A DNA stretch of 64,000 nt from Halomonas zincidurans B6 (lineage in GTDB: Bacteria > Pseudomonadota > Gammaproteobacteria > Pseudomonadales > Halomonadaceae), in assembly GCF_000731955.1 (NCBI RefSeq), contig NZ_JNCK01000001.1, positions 1,178,001 to 1,242,000 on the forward strand. Reading direction: 5' to 3'. The notes beneath the pieces are model-generated. The model saw only the letters and a program-made list of their open reading frames with translations. It had not been told where the DNA came from and ran no database searches. Positions 8,338 to 15,939 of this stretch are shown here, piece after piece. The translations under genes were made by a program, and so were the position numbers. The first letter of the stretch is position 1, and every line of letters starts with the position of its first letter.

Positions 8338-9330
8338 TTATATTTTAAAACTTTCCAGGGTGGAAGGATGGAATAGATCCTCGGGTTTGAGTCGGCGACT
8401 GGAGAGGCCTTCCGCATGGTGCTGGTTCAGGAAACGCTCGAGGGTATTTTTATTTTCGGCAAAACCATACGACCAGAAGTCGTCGCCCATCAAGTTCCGG
8501 GCAGCACGGAGCTGATCTTCAACGAAGGGTAGCGTCACTTTCGTGGCGGCAGTATCGCTGAGCTTGGCCACGGCTAATGCCTTGGACTGTTCGAAGGCCT
8601 TGTAGACCGAAAACGGCAGCCAAGGGTGACGTTCGACCAGTGTCTTGCGAATGCCCAATAAATGCATGATCGGAAAGATACCGGTACGCCGGTACCAGTC
8701 CGATGCGGCCTGTTGCGGGTCGGCATAGAGATAGCCCACATGAGGGTGTCCGCGGTCGAAACAGGATGGGGCACGTGGCCCCATCACTGCGTCCAGTTCA
8801 CCCGAGGCGAGCATGCCGGAAAGCGTTTCCCCTGCAGGGATGTTTTCCACATGGACGCCTTCCGGCAGATTGAGGTTGATTTTCTCGACTCGACCCGGCT
8901 GCTCGTAACCGCCGCGCAGCCAAGTGACGTCGCTAGGCTTCAGACCATGGTCTTCTTCGAGAAACAGCCGCGCCCAGACGTTGGCAGTGAGCTGGTACTC
9001 CGGAACGCCGATGCGCTTGCCTCGAAGATCCGCGGGCGTCTCGATGCCTCGGTCGGTGCGGATATAGATCGAGGTGTGGCGAAAGGCGCGCGAGGGAAAC
9101 ACGGGGACACCCACGTAGGGGCAATTGTCTGCCGCGGTCTTCACCGAGAAACTGCTCAGCGAAAGCTCGGTGATGTCGAATTCGGCATGACGAAAAGCGC
9201 GGAAGAAAATCTCTTCCGGGTCGTGGAGCATGAACACCGGATCCACGCCGTCGATCTGTACTTCCCCGTCGATCAAGGGACGCATGCGATCATAGTTACC
9301 TACGGCAATGGAGAGTTCTAGTTTGTTCAT
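8338..9330 (-). CDS. pht5: 4,5-dihydroxyphthalate decarboxylase
   Basis: 330 residues with the periplasmic-binding-protein-like fold of the 4,5-dihydroxyphthalate decarboxylase family. It begins LELSIAVGNYDRMRPLIDGE, and DPEEIFFRAFRHAEFDITEL, IETPADLRGKRIGVPEYQ and FPIMHLLGIRK are typical. No signal peptide is present, which argues for an enzyme and against a binding protein. It removes one carboxylate from 4,5-dihydroxyphthalate to give protocatechuate. It starts at an ATG at 9330 behind AGGA and lies between the dioxygenase (66-bp gap) and the TAXI protein (54-bp gap) in one operon. Confidence 0.88.
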   Translation of the reverse strand: MNKLELSIAVGNYDRMRPLIDGEVQIDGVDPVFMLHDPEEIFFRAFRHAEFDITELSLSSFSVKTAADNCPYVGVPVFPSRAFRHTSIYIRTDRGIETPADLRGKRIGVPEYQLTANVWARLFLEEDHGLKPSDVTWLRGGYEQPGRVEKINLNLPEGVHVENIPAGETLSGMLASGELDAVMGPRAPSCFDRGHPHVGYLYADPQQAASDWYRRTGIFPIMHLLGIRKTLVERHPWLPFSVYKAFEQSKALAVAKLSDTAATKVTLPFVEDQLRAARNLMGDDFWSYGFAENKNTLERFLNQHHAEGLSSRRLKPEDLFHPSTLESFKI

Positions 9331-9396
9331 CAGCAGTCCTGGGTCGGTCGTTGATTGTCGTTTGCCGTGTATCAGCCGGGATCAGGAACTGATCGG

Positions 9397-10704
9397 CTAC
9401 TTGGCTTGGGCATCCGCCGCATAGAGTTCGGCTTCCTCGGGCGCGGTGCCCAGCTCGCGCCAATCGGTTTCCTTGGGGACGACGCCCTGGAAAGATTTCA
9501 GCTTGTACTGCGGAATGCGCGGCTCTTCGGTACCAATTGCCGGTCCACCTTGCTGCATGGTCTTGGCCGCCTGGACCATCTGGCGACGGAACTCGACGAT
9601 GGCGAGGTCGCTGGCACCAAGGCGGTCGTGGGTGCGGTCGGCAATGGGGCCCATGGTTTCCCACATGGCGATGTCCTGGTTGGGGATGCCGCGGATACCG
9701 GTGAAACTGGTGCCGAGCTGCATGATCCGACGATCCTGCCAGTAATTGTTCTCGCGATTACGGAACTTGTGGAAACGCTCGTCCAGATCGATGCCGACCT
9801 GAGCCCCGAGGAACTTGCGCCAGGATTCGGTATCCGGAGTGGTGGCTTTGTCGCCCCAGGCGATGAAGTGAAATGCCGTGTGGGTATCATCAATCGGTAC
9901 ATGCAGAATCGCGATATCATAAAGATTGTTCGGGGGTATCTGCACGGTGTAGGGCGCAATGAATAGGGTCGTACGCACATAGTCGTGCGTCTTGGAATCC
10001 GTGATTGGACGGCGGATTGCTGCATAGCGAAACCCGAAACGGGTCTTTTGCAATTGCAGGCGTGGGGCCTTGTCCGTTGACGGGCGAAGCCAGAGTTTAT
10101 CGTTGGCTTCGGCACCACCGATGCGTGCGGGGACCATATCGGTGGAATGCAGGGAGGACGAGTGTGCCGAGTCGATGGCACCTTCCAGAATCTGCGCCCA
10201 GTTGCAATCGATGATGATCTTGGCGATCGATACCTTGGTTTCCGGCGTCGGCTGGAACACCGGTGCGGTGAATTCCGGCTTCTCCTCGGCGGGCCCCATG
10301 TAGACCCAGATGAAACCGGCCTCCTCGTGGGTCGGGTACGCCTTGTGCTTGACCTTTTCGGTCATTTTCGATTCCGGCGGCTCGGACGACATTTCGAGGA
10401 CATTGCCTTCGACGTCCATCTTCCAGCCATGGTACAGACAGCGCAGCCCGCACTCCTCATTGCGGCCCAGCGCCAGTGATGCGCGGCGGTGAGGACACAT
10501 CTCGTCCATAACACCAACGCGACCATCAGTGTCGCGGAAGGCTACCAGGTCTTCGCCCAAAAGGCGTACCCGAACGGGATCGCCGTCCGGTTCGGCGACT
10601 TCTTCGGAGAGGCAGGCAGGCAGCCAGTGACGACGCATGATCTGCCCCATGGGGGCGTCACCTTCGACACGGCAGAGGAGTTCGTTTTCTTCGTGAGTCA
10701 ACAT
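9397..10704 (-). CDS. pht3: Phthalate 4,5-dioxygenase, Rieske oxygenase subunit
   Basis: 435 residues. The Rieske [2Fe-2S] motif CPHR...CLYHGW lies near residue 70-95, and the mononuclear iron site is in EGAIDSAHSSSLH (Asp, His, His). The order and length match single-component-type phthalate oxygenases (OphA/Pht3) that need no beta subunit. It forms cis-4,5-dihydro-4,5-dihydroxyphthalate with O2 and electrons from the reductase at 13868-14845. The ATG at 10704 is chosen because CTGGAG lies about 11 bp upstream; the in-frame extension to 10743 has no comparable site. First gene of the oxygenase-decarboxylase-TRAP operon, with a palindromic operator upstream. Confidence 0.9.
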   Translation of the reverse strand: MLTHEENELLCRVEGDAPMGQIMRRHWLPACLSEEVAEPDGDPVRVRLLGEDLVAFRDTDGRVGVMDEMCPHRRASLALGRNEECGLRCLYHGWKMDVEGNVLEMSSEPPESKMTEKVKHKAYPTHEEAGFIWVYMGPAEEKPEFTAPVFQPTPETKVSIAKIIIDCNWAQILEGAIDSAHSSSLHSTDMVPARIGGAEANDKLWLRPSTDKAPRLQLQKTRFGFRYAAIRRPITDSKTHDYVRTTLFIAPYTVQIPPNNLYDIAILHVPIDDTHTAFHFIAWGDKATTPDTESWRKFLGAQVGIDLDERFHKFRNRENNYWQDRRIMQLGTSFTGIRGIPNQDIAMWETMGPIADRTHDRLGASDLAIVEFRRQMVQAAKTMQQGGPAIGTEEPRIPQYKLKSFQGVVPKETDWRELGTAPEEAELYAADAQAK

Positions 10705-10763
10705 TGCACGAGATCTCCAGATTGGGTTTGCGACGCTATCCAAGCCTTGTGCAGTGAAAATGC

Positions 10764-10793
10764 TTAGATATCTAACTTACATGCCTAAGTTAG
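10764..10793. promoter_or_regulatory. Palindromic operator before the phthalate dioxygenase operon
   Basis: A perfect 8-bp inverted repeat CTAACTTA-N6-TAAGTTAG (10772-10793) overlaps a 12-bp palindrome TTAGATATCTAA (10764-10775), 60-90 bp upstream of the dioxygenase start. The core ACTT-N8-AAGT recurs before the reductase operon (14876-14901). A MarR-type regulator (12107-12592) lies between the two operons and is the natural candidate to bind both. Confidence 0.6.
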
Positions 10794-10812
10794 TCCAAGA
10801 GTCCGCAACGTC

Positions 10813-10834
10813 AAATACGGCGAAAGTCGTATTT
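10813..10834. promoter_or_regulatory. Second inverted repeat upstream of the dioxygenase operon
   Basis: AAATACG (10813-10819) and CGTATTT (10828-10834) form an inverted repeat with an 8-bp spacer. AAATAC/GTATTT also makes up the outer arms of the operator at 14876-14901. It may be a second regulator site or part of the promoter. The stretch 10835-11174 beyond it shows no credible gene. Confidence 0.35.
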
Positions 10835-11174
10835 TGTGCCGTATTCGCAATATTTTGAGACCTTCGTCTAGAGGGGCTTCCCGGGATCTGGCGGTCATTC
10901 TTCCGCGATCCCTTCGCGCTTGACGCGAGCCCCACGCGGCGACTCGGTATCGTTCGGCCAAGGCGTATTTTCTGATCGTAGAAAGGCGGAATGGCGAATG
11001 GTTTGCAATGACTTATAAAGCATTATCGAGCGGTACTTTATTGTCCGCGATGCGTTCGCGCACCTCGCGCTGCAGAAAAAGAGAGCACGGCCCATGCGCC
11101 TTGTGCTTGGCACTTATCGAAACTGTCGGGAAGCGGTGGCGGGCAACTACAAAAAGGCTCGTCCGATGGCATGA

Positions 11175-11215
11175 CCGTGCGCCCCGCTCCTCGGTCAAGG
11201 GAGCGGGGCGCACGG
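11175..11215 (-). terminator. Perfect 16-bp hairpin downstream of the class II aldolase gene
   Basis: The arms at 11175-11190 and 11200-11215 are fully complementary over 16 bp, with a 9-nt loop. It lies about 100 bp after the class II aldolase stop. On the reverse strand a short T-run (GCCTTTTTG) follows only about 20-25 bp later. It probably ends the reductase-dehydrogenase-MarR-aldolase operon and separates it from the dioxygenase operon. Confidence 0.55.
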
Positions 11216-11316
11216 GGTCGACTGAATTGAACACGCTGATCGGGCAGGAGTGCCGGAGCGATGGCCCCGTCAGTCGCCGTTGCCAATCATAATGGCGCCG
11301 GCGAGCGGGCGGTCGG

Positions 11317-12063
11317 CTAGCGACGTGCCTGGGCGCGCTGCTTCCACAGCTGCCAGGGTCTCTCGACCTGACCCTCGATCATCTCCATCGCCGTCTTGGC
11401 TTCTCCCGGGGTCAGGTATTCGACAGGACCGAGGCGCAGGGCATCGGCCTGCAGGCGTGCATTCACCTCAACGTAAACCGCCCGATAGACGGCTTGCTTG
11501 AGTGTTGGGCCGGTGACCGTCGCACCGTGTCCACGCATCAGCACGACATTATTGTCGCCCAGTGAGTGGGCCAGTGACTCGCCAAGCGGGGCGTTTCGGA
11601 TCAGCAGGTCCGTGGCGTCACCAGCGACGTCGCGGATCTCGAAGATCGGGGCGCCTTCGCCGATAAAACCGCTCATGTGACACATGGGTCTCAGCGGCGT
11701 CGACTTGACCGCACTGAACGGCACCACCGAGGGCGAATGGCTATGCACCACGGCCATGACATCCGGTCGGGCGCGATAGATCTCTCCATGGATGAAACGT
11801 TCGAGATAGACCTTGCGCCCGTCGGCATCGACGGGCGTGCCGTCGAGGTCGAATTCGATGATGTCCTCTGCATCGACCAGGCCTGGCGCCATGTTGCGAG
11901 CGAGCAGAAAGCGCTCGGGACGTTCGGGGTGGCGGGCGCTGACGTGGCCGAACGCATCGACAACGCCTTCGTCGAAGAGAATGTGGTTGGCATGGACCAG
12001 ATCCTGCAGCAGGTCGTCGATGTCCGGCGTTCCGGCAGCGGCCTGCGGCGTATTGTTGTTCAT
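11317..12063 (-). CDS. Class II aldolase/adducin-family protein, possibly a dihydroxyphthalate decarboxylase (PhtC-like)
   Basis: 248 residues of the class II aldolase fold. The zinc site is complete: VVHSHSPSVV gives the HxH pair and MRGHGATVTG the third His. The conserved Glu is in FIHGEIYR. Members include L-fuculose-phosphate aldolase, but also 3,4-dihydroxyphthalate decarboxylase (PhtC) of Gram-positive phthalate degraders. In a phthalate cluster a decarboxylase or retro-aldol role on a phthalate intermediate is plausible; the Pht5-type decarboxylase is also present, so its role is open. Start at 12063 behind AAGGA. It follows the MarR gene by 43 bp. Confidence 0.75.
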   Translation of the reverse strand: MNNNTPQAAAGTPDIDDLLQDLVHANHILFDEGVVDAFGHVSARHPERPERFLLARNMAPGLVDAEDIIEFDLDGTPVDADGRKVYLERFIHGEIYRARPDVMAVVHSHSPSVVPFSAVKSTPLRPMCHMSGFIGEGAPIFEIRDVAGDATDLLIRNAPLGESLAHSLGDNNVVLMRGHGATVTGPTLKQAVYRAVYVEVNARLQADALRLGPVEYLTPGEAKTAMEMIEGQVERPWQLWKQRAQARR

Positions 12064-12106
12064 CGCATATCCTTGGCTGGGTATGGGGTTTCGTCTAGTG
12101 GGTGCG

Positions 12107-12592
12107 TTATTCGTTGGCTTCCGCCAGGTTGCTGATAATGGCGAGCAGGGTGCGCCGGGTCGCCAGCAGGTCGTCGTCGTCGACGCCGCGCACCGCGCTA
12201 TCGTTGACCGATTCGGCCAGCGGAATCAGGGTCTGCTTGAGATCGCGGCCTTTCTCTGTCAGATAGATGTGGATGTTCTTGCGGTTGCCGTTGAGCTGGC
12301 GCCGCTCGATCAGGCCATTGGCCTCCATGGCCTTCAGCGCCGTGTAGGTGGTCGGTTCCATGAGACCGGCCTGTTCGCTGAGCTCACGCTGAGTGAGCCC
12401 CTCGGTCACCCACAGGATGCGCAGAAACGACCAGTGGCCGAAGCTCACGGAGTGATCCGCCAGCTTCGTCTGCAGGGTTTTGGTAAGCACGCGCCCGGCA
12501 TCGCGTACCAGGTGGGCCAGGCGGTCGTCGGGGACGTCCTCCTGCCAGTGCCGCAGTACCGTTCTTGTCTCTTGGTTGTTGCTTCGTGCCAT
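12107..12592 (-). CDS. MarR-family transcriptional regulator of the phthalate genes (predicted)
   Basis: 161 residues with a winged helix-turn-helix: LTQRELSEQAGLMEPTTYTALKAM is the recognition region (two halves around residues 70-95), followed by the wing NGLIERRQLNGNRKN. MarR proteins usually repress nearby catabolic genes and release DNA when a phenolic or aromatic acid binds. It lies inside the reductase-to-aldolase operon. Identical-type palindromes precede both phthalate operons. The ATG at 12592 was chosen over 12616 because AGGAAA lies just upstream. Confidence 0.85.
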   Translation of the reverse strand: MARSNNQETRTVLRHWQEDVPDDRLAHLVRDAGRVLTKTLQTKLADHSVSFGHWSFLRILWVTEGLTQRELSEQAGLMEPTTYTALKAMEANGLIERRQLNGNRKNIHIYLTEKGRDLKQTLIPLAESVNDSAVRGVDDDDLLATRRTLLAIISNLAEANE

Positions 12593-12635
12593 CACGGTTT
12601 CCTTCTGACGAGCCAATGGGTCTCCCAGCCAACGC

Positions 12636-13871
12636 CTACCTTAGCGCAGCGCGGTGGGGCAGTCCCACCTGCTGGGAGAGCACTACATCGCGCCTGGTGG
12701 CTGCGGACTCGAGCATGCCCAGGCAGACTTCCATGGTCGCCAGGCCCCATTCGCCGGAGTGGATCGGGGCTCGGCCGTGGCGCACGGCGTCGATCAGCTC
12801 GTCGAGCACCTCGCGGCGCGGAATCGTCGGGGGCGCCAATGCCTCCAGGTAGCGCCGGGTATCGGCGTAGACCTGTACCCCCTGGGGCGAGGGGCGCAGA
12901 TCGGCGTGATCGCAGGCGACCACGACGAAGCCGAAATGATTGTGGGTGATCTCCTCGAGGCGGCTGTTGGCGAGCGACAGGCCGGCGCCGTAGGTGCGGG
13001 TGTTCTTGAGTGCGGCCTCTTCCTCGGGGGTCTGTACCTGGGCGAGTCTGCGTCGGGCATGACCGTACTGGCTGGGGTCGCGTGGCTGACCGAGCTCGCC
13101 CGACCAGCCACAGAACTCGTCGCTGTCGAAGTGCGCGAAGCCGCTGTAGGTCATGGTGGCGAAGGGGCCGCCCTCGAAGCTCAGCAGGGCGCCATAAGCG
13201 CCTTCGGTGGGGCGGGCGGCATCCCAGCTGCCGGTGATGGCCCGTACGCTGCTCGCTCGACCGCCTCCCAGTAGTCGCACGATATCGACCTGATGGGCGG
13301 CCTGGCTGAAGACCACGCCGCCACCGCGTGATGTATCCAGTTCCTCGGGACGTCGCGGGCGATAGAGAAAGTCGGTGAAGTTGAGCGCATGAATCATGCG
13401 GACTGCGCCGAACTCGCCGCTGTCGATCAGTTCACGGGTACGCAGATAGGGCGTATCGAAGCTGTGGCTGTGCCCGACCATCAGCCAGCGTCCGGCCTGG
13501 CGCATGGCCGCTATCATGGCCCGGCAATCCTCGAGCGAGAGTGCCATGGGCTTCTCGACGAGGACATGCTTGCCGTGCGCCGCCGCCAGTTCGACATGCT
13601 CGCGGTGAAACTGGTGCGGTGTGGCGACGTAGACGGCTTCGACATCAGGGTTGGCGCACAGCTCGGCAACGTCGGCGTAAGTCACGGCGTCGAAATCGCT
13701 TGCGAATTGCCGCCGGGCCTCCTCTCGAGGATCGGCGGCCGCAACGAGACGAATGCCAGGGTGTGCCGCCAGGGTCGGCAGCAGCAACATGAAGCCGCGA
13801 CCGAGACCGGCGATCCCGAGTCGCAAGGGCGGTGGTGTCATGGGATTCTCCGGCGAAAGCGAACGGCTCAT
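12636..13871 (-). CDS. pht4: Phthalate 4,5-cis-dihydrodiol dehydrogenase (Gfo/Idh/MocA family)
   Basis: 411 residues, close to Pht4 of Pseudomonas. An N-terminal Rossmann domain (LGIAGLGRGFMLLLP) is followed by HGKHVLVEKPMALS, which holds the EKP catalytic Lys motif, and VFSQAAHQVDIVRLLGG in the C-terminal domain. It oxidises 4,5-dihydro-4,5-dihydroxyphthalate to 4,5-dihydroxyphthalate. The function is assigned from family and from its 4-bp overlap with the reductase gene and the oxygenase nearby. A shorter start at 13841 (MTPPPLRLG) is possible. Confidence 0.86.
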   Translation of the reverse strand: MSRSLSPENPMTPPPLRLGIAGLGRGFMLLLPTLAAHPGIRLVAAADPREEARRQFASDFDAVTYADVAELCANPDVEAVYVATPHQFHREHVELAAAHGKHVLVEKPMALSLEDCRAMIAAMRQAGRWLMVGHSHSFDTPYLRTRELIDSGEFGAVRMIHALNFTDFLYRPRRPEELDTSRGGGVVFSQAAHQVDIVRLLGGGRASSVRAITGSWDAARPTEGAYGALLSFEGGPFATMTYSGFAHFDSDEFCGWSGELGQPRDPSQYGHARRRLAQVQTPEEEAALKNTRTYGAGLSLANSRLEEITHNHFGFVVVACDHADLRPSPQGVQVYADTRRYLEALAPPTIPRREVLDELIDAVRHGRAPIHSGEWGLATMEVCLGMLESAATRRDVVLSQQVGLPHRAALR

Positions 13872-14845
13872 TCTGGAAGGTCGATGATTAGTTCTTCCGA
13901 GATGGCACGCGAGACGCAGACCATAATGTTGTCCTGGTGTTCGGCCTCTGACAGCACCAGGTCGCGATGGTCTGCCTCACCTTCCACCAGGCGGGTGCGA
14001 CAGGAGCCACAGGTGCCGCTTTCGCAGGAGTAAGGGACGTGATGCCCGTTGGCTCTCAACGCTTCGAGAATCGACACGCCCGCCGGGACAGGCACGGCTT
14101 CGCCGGTCTTGGCCAACCGTACGGTGAAGGGCTTGTCATCTTCCTTGCTTGCTGACTTGCGCGTGCCGAAATCCTCGAAACGCACACTCGAGGATGACCA
14201 GTGCCCCGTCATATCGCGTACGGCTTCCATCAGGCCGCGCGGACCACAACAGTAGACGTGTGCGCCCTTGGGCTGCTCGAGTACCGGCCACAGGTCGTAA
14301 GCATTATCAGGGTCACCCTGGTCATGGTGAATGATGACCTTGCCACGGTACTCGGGGCCGCTCAGCTCCTCGAGAAAGGCCGTCTGGGCGGCGTCGCGCG
14401 TTAGATAATAGAGCTTGAATGGCTTGCCGCCGGTGGCGCGCAGATGGCGGATCATCGCCATGATCGGAGTGATGCCGATGCCGCCAGCGATGAACACGTA
14501 GCGTGCCGGATTGCCCTTGAGCTCGAAGTCGTTGTGCGGGTCGGAGACCTGCAGCCTGTCGCCGGCCTGGGTCTCGTCGATCAGACTCTTCGAACCACCT
14601 GTCCCGGCCTCCTCGCGCTTGACCGCGATCACGTAGCGGTGGCGCTCTTCGGGATCGTTGCACAGCGAGTAACGACGCACCTGGCCATTGGGTACGCGGA
14701 TGTGGAGATGCGCCCCGGGTGTGAATTCGGCAAGCTCATGGCCATCGGGATGCGCTAATTCGATGCGATAGATCCCTTCGGCGATCATGTCCAGCGCCGT
14801 CACTTCGAGTGCGCTCATGGGAACTTCGGCGGGAGTGCTAGCCAT
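13868..14845 (-). CDS. pht2: Phthalate dioxygenase reductase (FMN / NADH / plant-type 2Fe-2S)
   Basis: About 325 residues from an ATG at 14845. Class IA reductase order: FMN-binding domain with RRYSLCND, NADH domain with FIAGGIGITPIMAM and CCGPRGLMEAVR, then a C-terminal plant-type ferredoxin with CESGTCGSC and a fourth Cys in NIMVCVSRA. It passes electrons from NADH to the Rieske oxygenase. Start is uncertain: ATGs at 14866 and 14818 and a GTG at 14875 are in frame, none with a strong ribosome site. First gene of the second phthalate operon, with a palindromic operator immediately upstream. Confidence 0.9.
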   Translation of the reverse strand: MASTPAEVPMSALEVTALDMIAEGIYRIELAHPDGHELAEFTPGAHLHIRVPNGQVRRYSLCNDPEERHRYVIAVKREEAGTGGSKSLIDETQAGDRLQVSDPHNDFELKGNPARYVFIAGGIGITPIMAMIRHLRATGGKPFKLYYLTRDAAQTAFLEELSGPEYRGKVIIHHDQGDPDNAYDLWPVLEQPKGAHVYCCGPRGLMEAVRDMTGHWSSSSVRFEDFGTRKSASKEDDKPFTVRLAKTGEAVPVPAGVSILEALRANGHHVPYSCESGTCGSCRTRLVEGEADHRDLVLSEAEHQDNIMVCVSRAISEELIIDLPE

Positions 14846-14875
14846 GGGGAAATCCCGTGTTGTCATTGATGGCAC

Positions 14876-14901
14876 AAAATACTTTTATATCTAAGTATTT
14901 T
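14876..14901. promoter_or_regulatory. Palindromic operator before the phthalate reductase operon
   Basis: A perfect 9-bp inverted repeat, AAAATACTT (14876-14884) and AAGTATTTT (14893-14901), spaced by 8 bp and about 30 bp upstream of the reductase start. It shares the core ACTT-N8-AAGT and the string ATATCTAA with the operator at 10764-10793. Its position would block transcription, which fits a MarR repressor. Confidence 0.6.
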
Positions 14902-15117
14902 TGAAGACCAAATGCAATCGGGGGAGCATTCGACTTTAGTCGTGCGGCTGAGGGGCGGCTCGGGCACAGGCCCAAGGCGGCGGAGCGGATAAAGTAGTGC
15001 GAAGCGACACGTCTGTGGGGAGCCGGGTTCACGGGCGCATGGGGCGATCCATGAGCCGGGAATTGCAAGGGTATTGCGGGCAACGCGCAAGGCGCTGTCG
15101 CCCAGCACGGTGTCGTT

Positions 15118-15939
15118 TCAGCAGATGATGTCGAGCAATCGCCGGCTGGCTGTCAGCGCCCCGCGGGCACGCTCCAGTGCGCTCACGCCGCGTTCGCGCA
15201 AGGCCTGGGTAGGGACCTCCAGGCTCAGCGGCACGTCGGGTGGCAATACCGCTAGCAGCCCGGCCAGGTCGATGTCGCCCTCGCCGGGGAAGCAACGCGC
15301 CTGGCGGGCCTGGCGAATGATTTCGTCCATCGAGTCGGGGCGTGGCCCGGCCACGTCGCACAGCTGCGCGTAGCGTATCCAGTGGCGTGGCACCTCGGCC
15401 AGCTCGTCGAGCCGGCTCCCCGAATGCTCGAAATGGAAGGCATCGACCAGCAGCCCAGCGTTGGGCCGGTTCGCCGTGGCGACGATGCGCCGGGCCTGGG
15501 ACAGGTCACAAACGCCGGTCCATGGCATGAACTCGAGGTGCGGGTGTAGGCCGAAGCGCTCGGCCAGCTCGCACAGTGCGGCGAAGTTGTCGGTCAGCCG
15601 GCCCTCGTCGTCATCGTTGCCGGCGACCAGCACTTCGCTTGCGCCCAGCTCGGCACCGACTTCCAATGCCGCTGCGAAATCGCATGCGACGTCGGTTTCC
15701 GGCCTGAGACGCAGGATCTCCACATCGAGCACCGCGATCCCGGTGTCGCGCAGCCGCGCCTGGGTCCGACGGCGCAGGGCGGCGTCGGCGATCAGCGGGA
15801 AGTGATGCTCCTCGGGGGTGGCGGGGATCAACCGCAGCCCGACCCGGTCGTAGCCGGCCCGTGCCGCGACCTCGGCCATCTCGGGCGGAGAGAGTTCGAG
15901 CACGGTCAGTGCGGCCAGCGAAAAGCAACGCTCGTTCAT
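15118..15939 (-). CDS. Sugar phosphate isomerase/epimerase-like TIM barrel (AP2Ec family), substrate unknown
   Basis: 273 residues of the xylose-isomerase-like TIM-barrel superfamily. LEFMPWTGV, GLLVDAFHFEHSG, IRYAQLCDVAG and PLSLEVPT give the expected Glu, Asp, Gln-like and Glu metal positions, and the same landmarks occur in the QuiC barrel encoded at 926. It lacks the C-terminal VOC half of QuiC. Possible roles are a single-domain dehydroshikimate-type dehydratase, an inosose dehydratase or an epimerase. It overlaps the flavoprotein gene by 4 bp and is the last gene of a three-gene operon, so it probably acts on the product of that flavoprotein or of the Gfo/Idh enzyme. Confidence 0.72.
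   Translation of the reverse strand: MNERCFSLAALTVLELSPPEMAEVAARAGYDRVGLRLIPATPEEHHFPLIADAALRRRTQARLRDTGIAVLDVEILRLRPETDVACDFAAALEVGAELGASEVLVAGNDDDEGRLTDNFAALCELAERFGLHPHLEFMPWTGVCDLSQARRIVATANRPNAGLLVDAFHFEHSGSRLDELAEVPRHWIRYAQLCDVAGPRPDSMDEIIRQARQARCFPGEGDIDLAGLLAVLPPDVPLSLEVPTQALRERGVSALERARGALTASRRLLDIIC

Noticed and set aside
8338..9330. This gene as an ABC-type nitrate/taurine binding protein
   Set aside because: The fold is related, but there is no signal peptide and the sequence follows the 4,5-dihydroxyphthalate decarboxylase family; the oxygenase upstream supports this.
10895..11113. 72-codon reverse frame between the phthalate operons
   Set aside because: No domain, no upstream ribosome site and odd composition; the region looks like non-coding spacer with a terminator.
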